Shown: positions 5,012 to 5,496 of the stretch, in pieces
Numbering within the stretch: position 1 is the stretch's first letter
Layout: every line of letters begins with the position of its first letter
DNA from: Candidatus Cloacimonadota bacterium
GTDB lineage: Bacteria; Muiribacteriota; UBA6191; JACPRK01
Assembly (NCBI GenBank): GCA_021772705.1
Contig: JAJFLN010000856.1
Location: forward strand, 1-5,496
Direction: 5' to 3'
DNA: 5,496 nucleotides
Position numbers and translations under genes: made by a program
The notes under the pieces: generated by a model
The model's database searches: none
Told to the model about the DNA's origin: nothing
The model's input: only the letters and a program-made list of their open reading frames with translations

Positions 5012-5496
5012 ATGAGCCCTTCCGCCCAGCGCCGACTCCGTCTCGTACCTCCCATCGAGGAAACTTCGAGCCTGCCCATGACCCCCTCCCAGGAATGTTA
5101 CGGCCAGGACGAAGCCTTCGTGGAGGAGAACATCGAGCCCATTCTCGACTTCCTGTACCGGAAGTGGTTCCGAGTCTCCGTCTCGGGCCAGATGAACGTG
5201 CCCAGGGAAGGCAGGGTCTTGCTGGTGGCCAACCACTCAGGCGCCCTGCCATGGGATGCATTGATGATCTACCAGGCCCTCCGTCACCGGGTTTCGCCCC
5301 CCAGAACCGTCCGGTTCCTGGTGGACAAGTTCGTCATGCGCCTTCCTTTCATCTCCATGCTGGCCACACGGTCCGGATTTGTCCTGGCCTGCCGGGAGAA
5401 CGCTCGCCAGTTGCTGGAGAATGAAGAGCTGGTCGGCGTGTTCCCCGAAGGCACCAAGGGCACGGGGAAACTCTGGAAGGAGCGCTACAAGCTGGC
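5012..5496 (+). CDS. PlsC-like lysophospholipid acyltransferase, N-terminal part (runs off the right edge)
   Basis: Membrane-associated acyltransferases of this superfamily move an acyl chain onto lysophosphatidate or a related glycerolipid. Visible from the ATG at 5012 are 161 residues. Block I is ANHSGALPWD (73-82), with H75 and D82 as the presumed catalytic pair. Block II-like VRFLVDKF spans 100-107 and block III VFPEGTKG 143-150. The spacing of H75 to D82 is H-X6-D rather than the classic H-X4-D; I recall NH(S/A)G.LP.D as typical of an acyltransferase subgroup related to MGAT/DGAT2, so this is probably not a defect. The exact substrate cannot be told. The start is uncertain: in-frame ATGs also occur at 4862, 4979 and 5078, and none has a good Shine-Dalgarno site. 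5012 was chosen because it leaves a modest 60-70-residue lead before block I. It is divergent from the giant gene, and no clear promoter was found for it. Confidence 0.88.
   Translation, partial: MSPSAQRRLRLVPPIEETSSLPMTPSQECYGQDEAFVEENIEPILDFLYRKWFRVSVSGQMNVPREGRVLLVANHSGALPWDALMIYQALRHRVSPPRTVRFLVDKFVMRLPFISMLATRSGFVLACRENARQLLENEELVGVFPEGTKGTGKLWKERYKL

Noticed and set aside
5006..5261. Two small minus-strand open frames opposite the acyltransferase
   Set aside because: They are antisense to a frame with clear acyltransferase motifs, and neither has a recognisable domain.
5095..5424. Plus-strand open frame of 109 codons
   Set aside because: It is a shifted frame inside the acyltransferase gene, whose own frame shows the NH-X6-D and FPEGT motifs.

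Overview
The window looks like G+C-rich bacterial chromosome. It holds two divergent protein genes, both cut by the window edges, separated by about 220 bp of intergenic DNA. A Sec-type signal peptide on one product implies export. The acyltransferase subtype and codon use (lysine almost always AAG, strong G/C bias in the third position) fit a high-GC Gram-negative lineage. Myxococcota-like or an uncultured phylum is possible, but I cannot place the organism from this sequence alone.

Positions 1-4790 (minus strand) are one uninterrupted reading frame of at least 1,596 codons with no stop; its C-terminus lies off the left edge. I translated it codon by codon, and the frame is continuous from the ATG at 4790 to base 3. 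The product starts with a signal peptide and a canonical ComEA-type helix-hairpin-helix (HhH) DNA-binding domain. A long mosaic of internal repeats follows: two, and later a third, degenerate ComEA-like modules; two copies of a 95-residue helical repeat (A); five copies of a roughly 61-residue helical repeat (B) built around YKAS and IN.QIR; three or four short tryptophan motifs (C, consensus GSNWAESYLKxLKG); and five copies of an RGSEIGG linker motif. These are joined by basic Pro/Ala/Lys/Thr-rich linkers. No cysteine occurs after the signal peptide. I do not recognise this architecture as a named family.

Positions 4791-5011 are intergenic. They carry a near-consensus sigma-70 promoter reading toward the giant gene (TTGACA, 17 bp spacer, TAGAAT), a GC-rich hairpin at the expected 5' end of that transcript, and a modest Shine-Dalgarno-like site.

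Positions 5012-5496 (plus strand) hold the N-terminal part of a PlsC-like membrane lysophospholipid acyltransferase, cut at the right edge. It is probably an ordinary lipid-metabolism gene; nothing except divergent orientation links it to the giant gene. The main interest is the giant exported protein: a competence-type DNA-binding head on a long basic repeat-built body, which suggests (by inference only) binding or organising DNA outside the cytoplasm.
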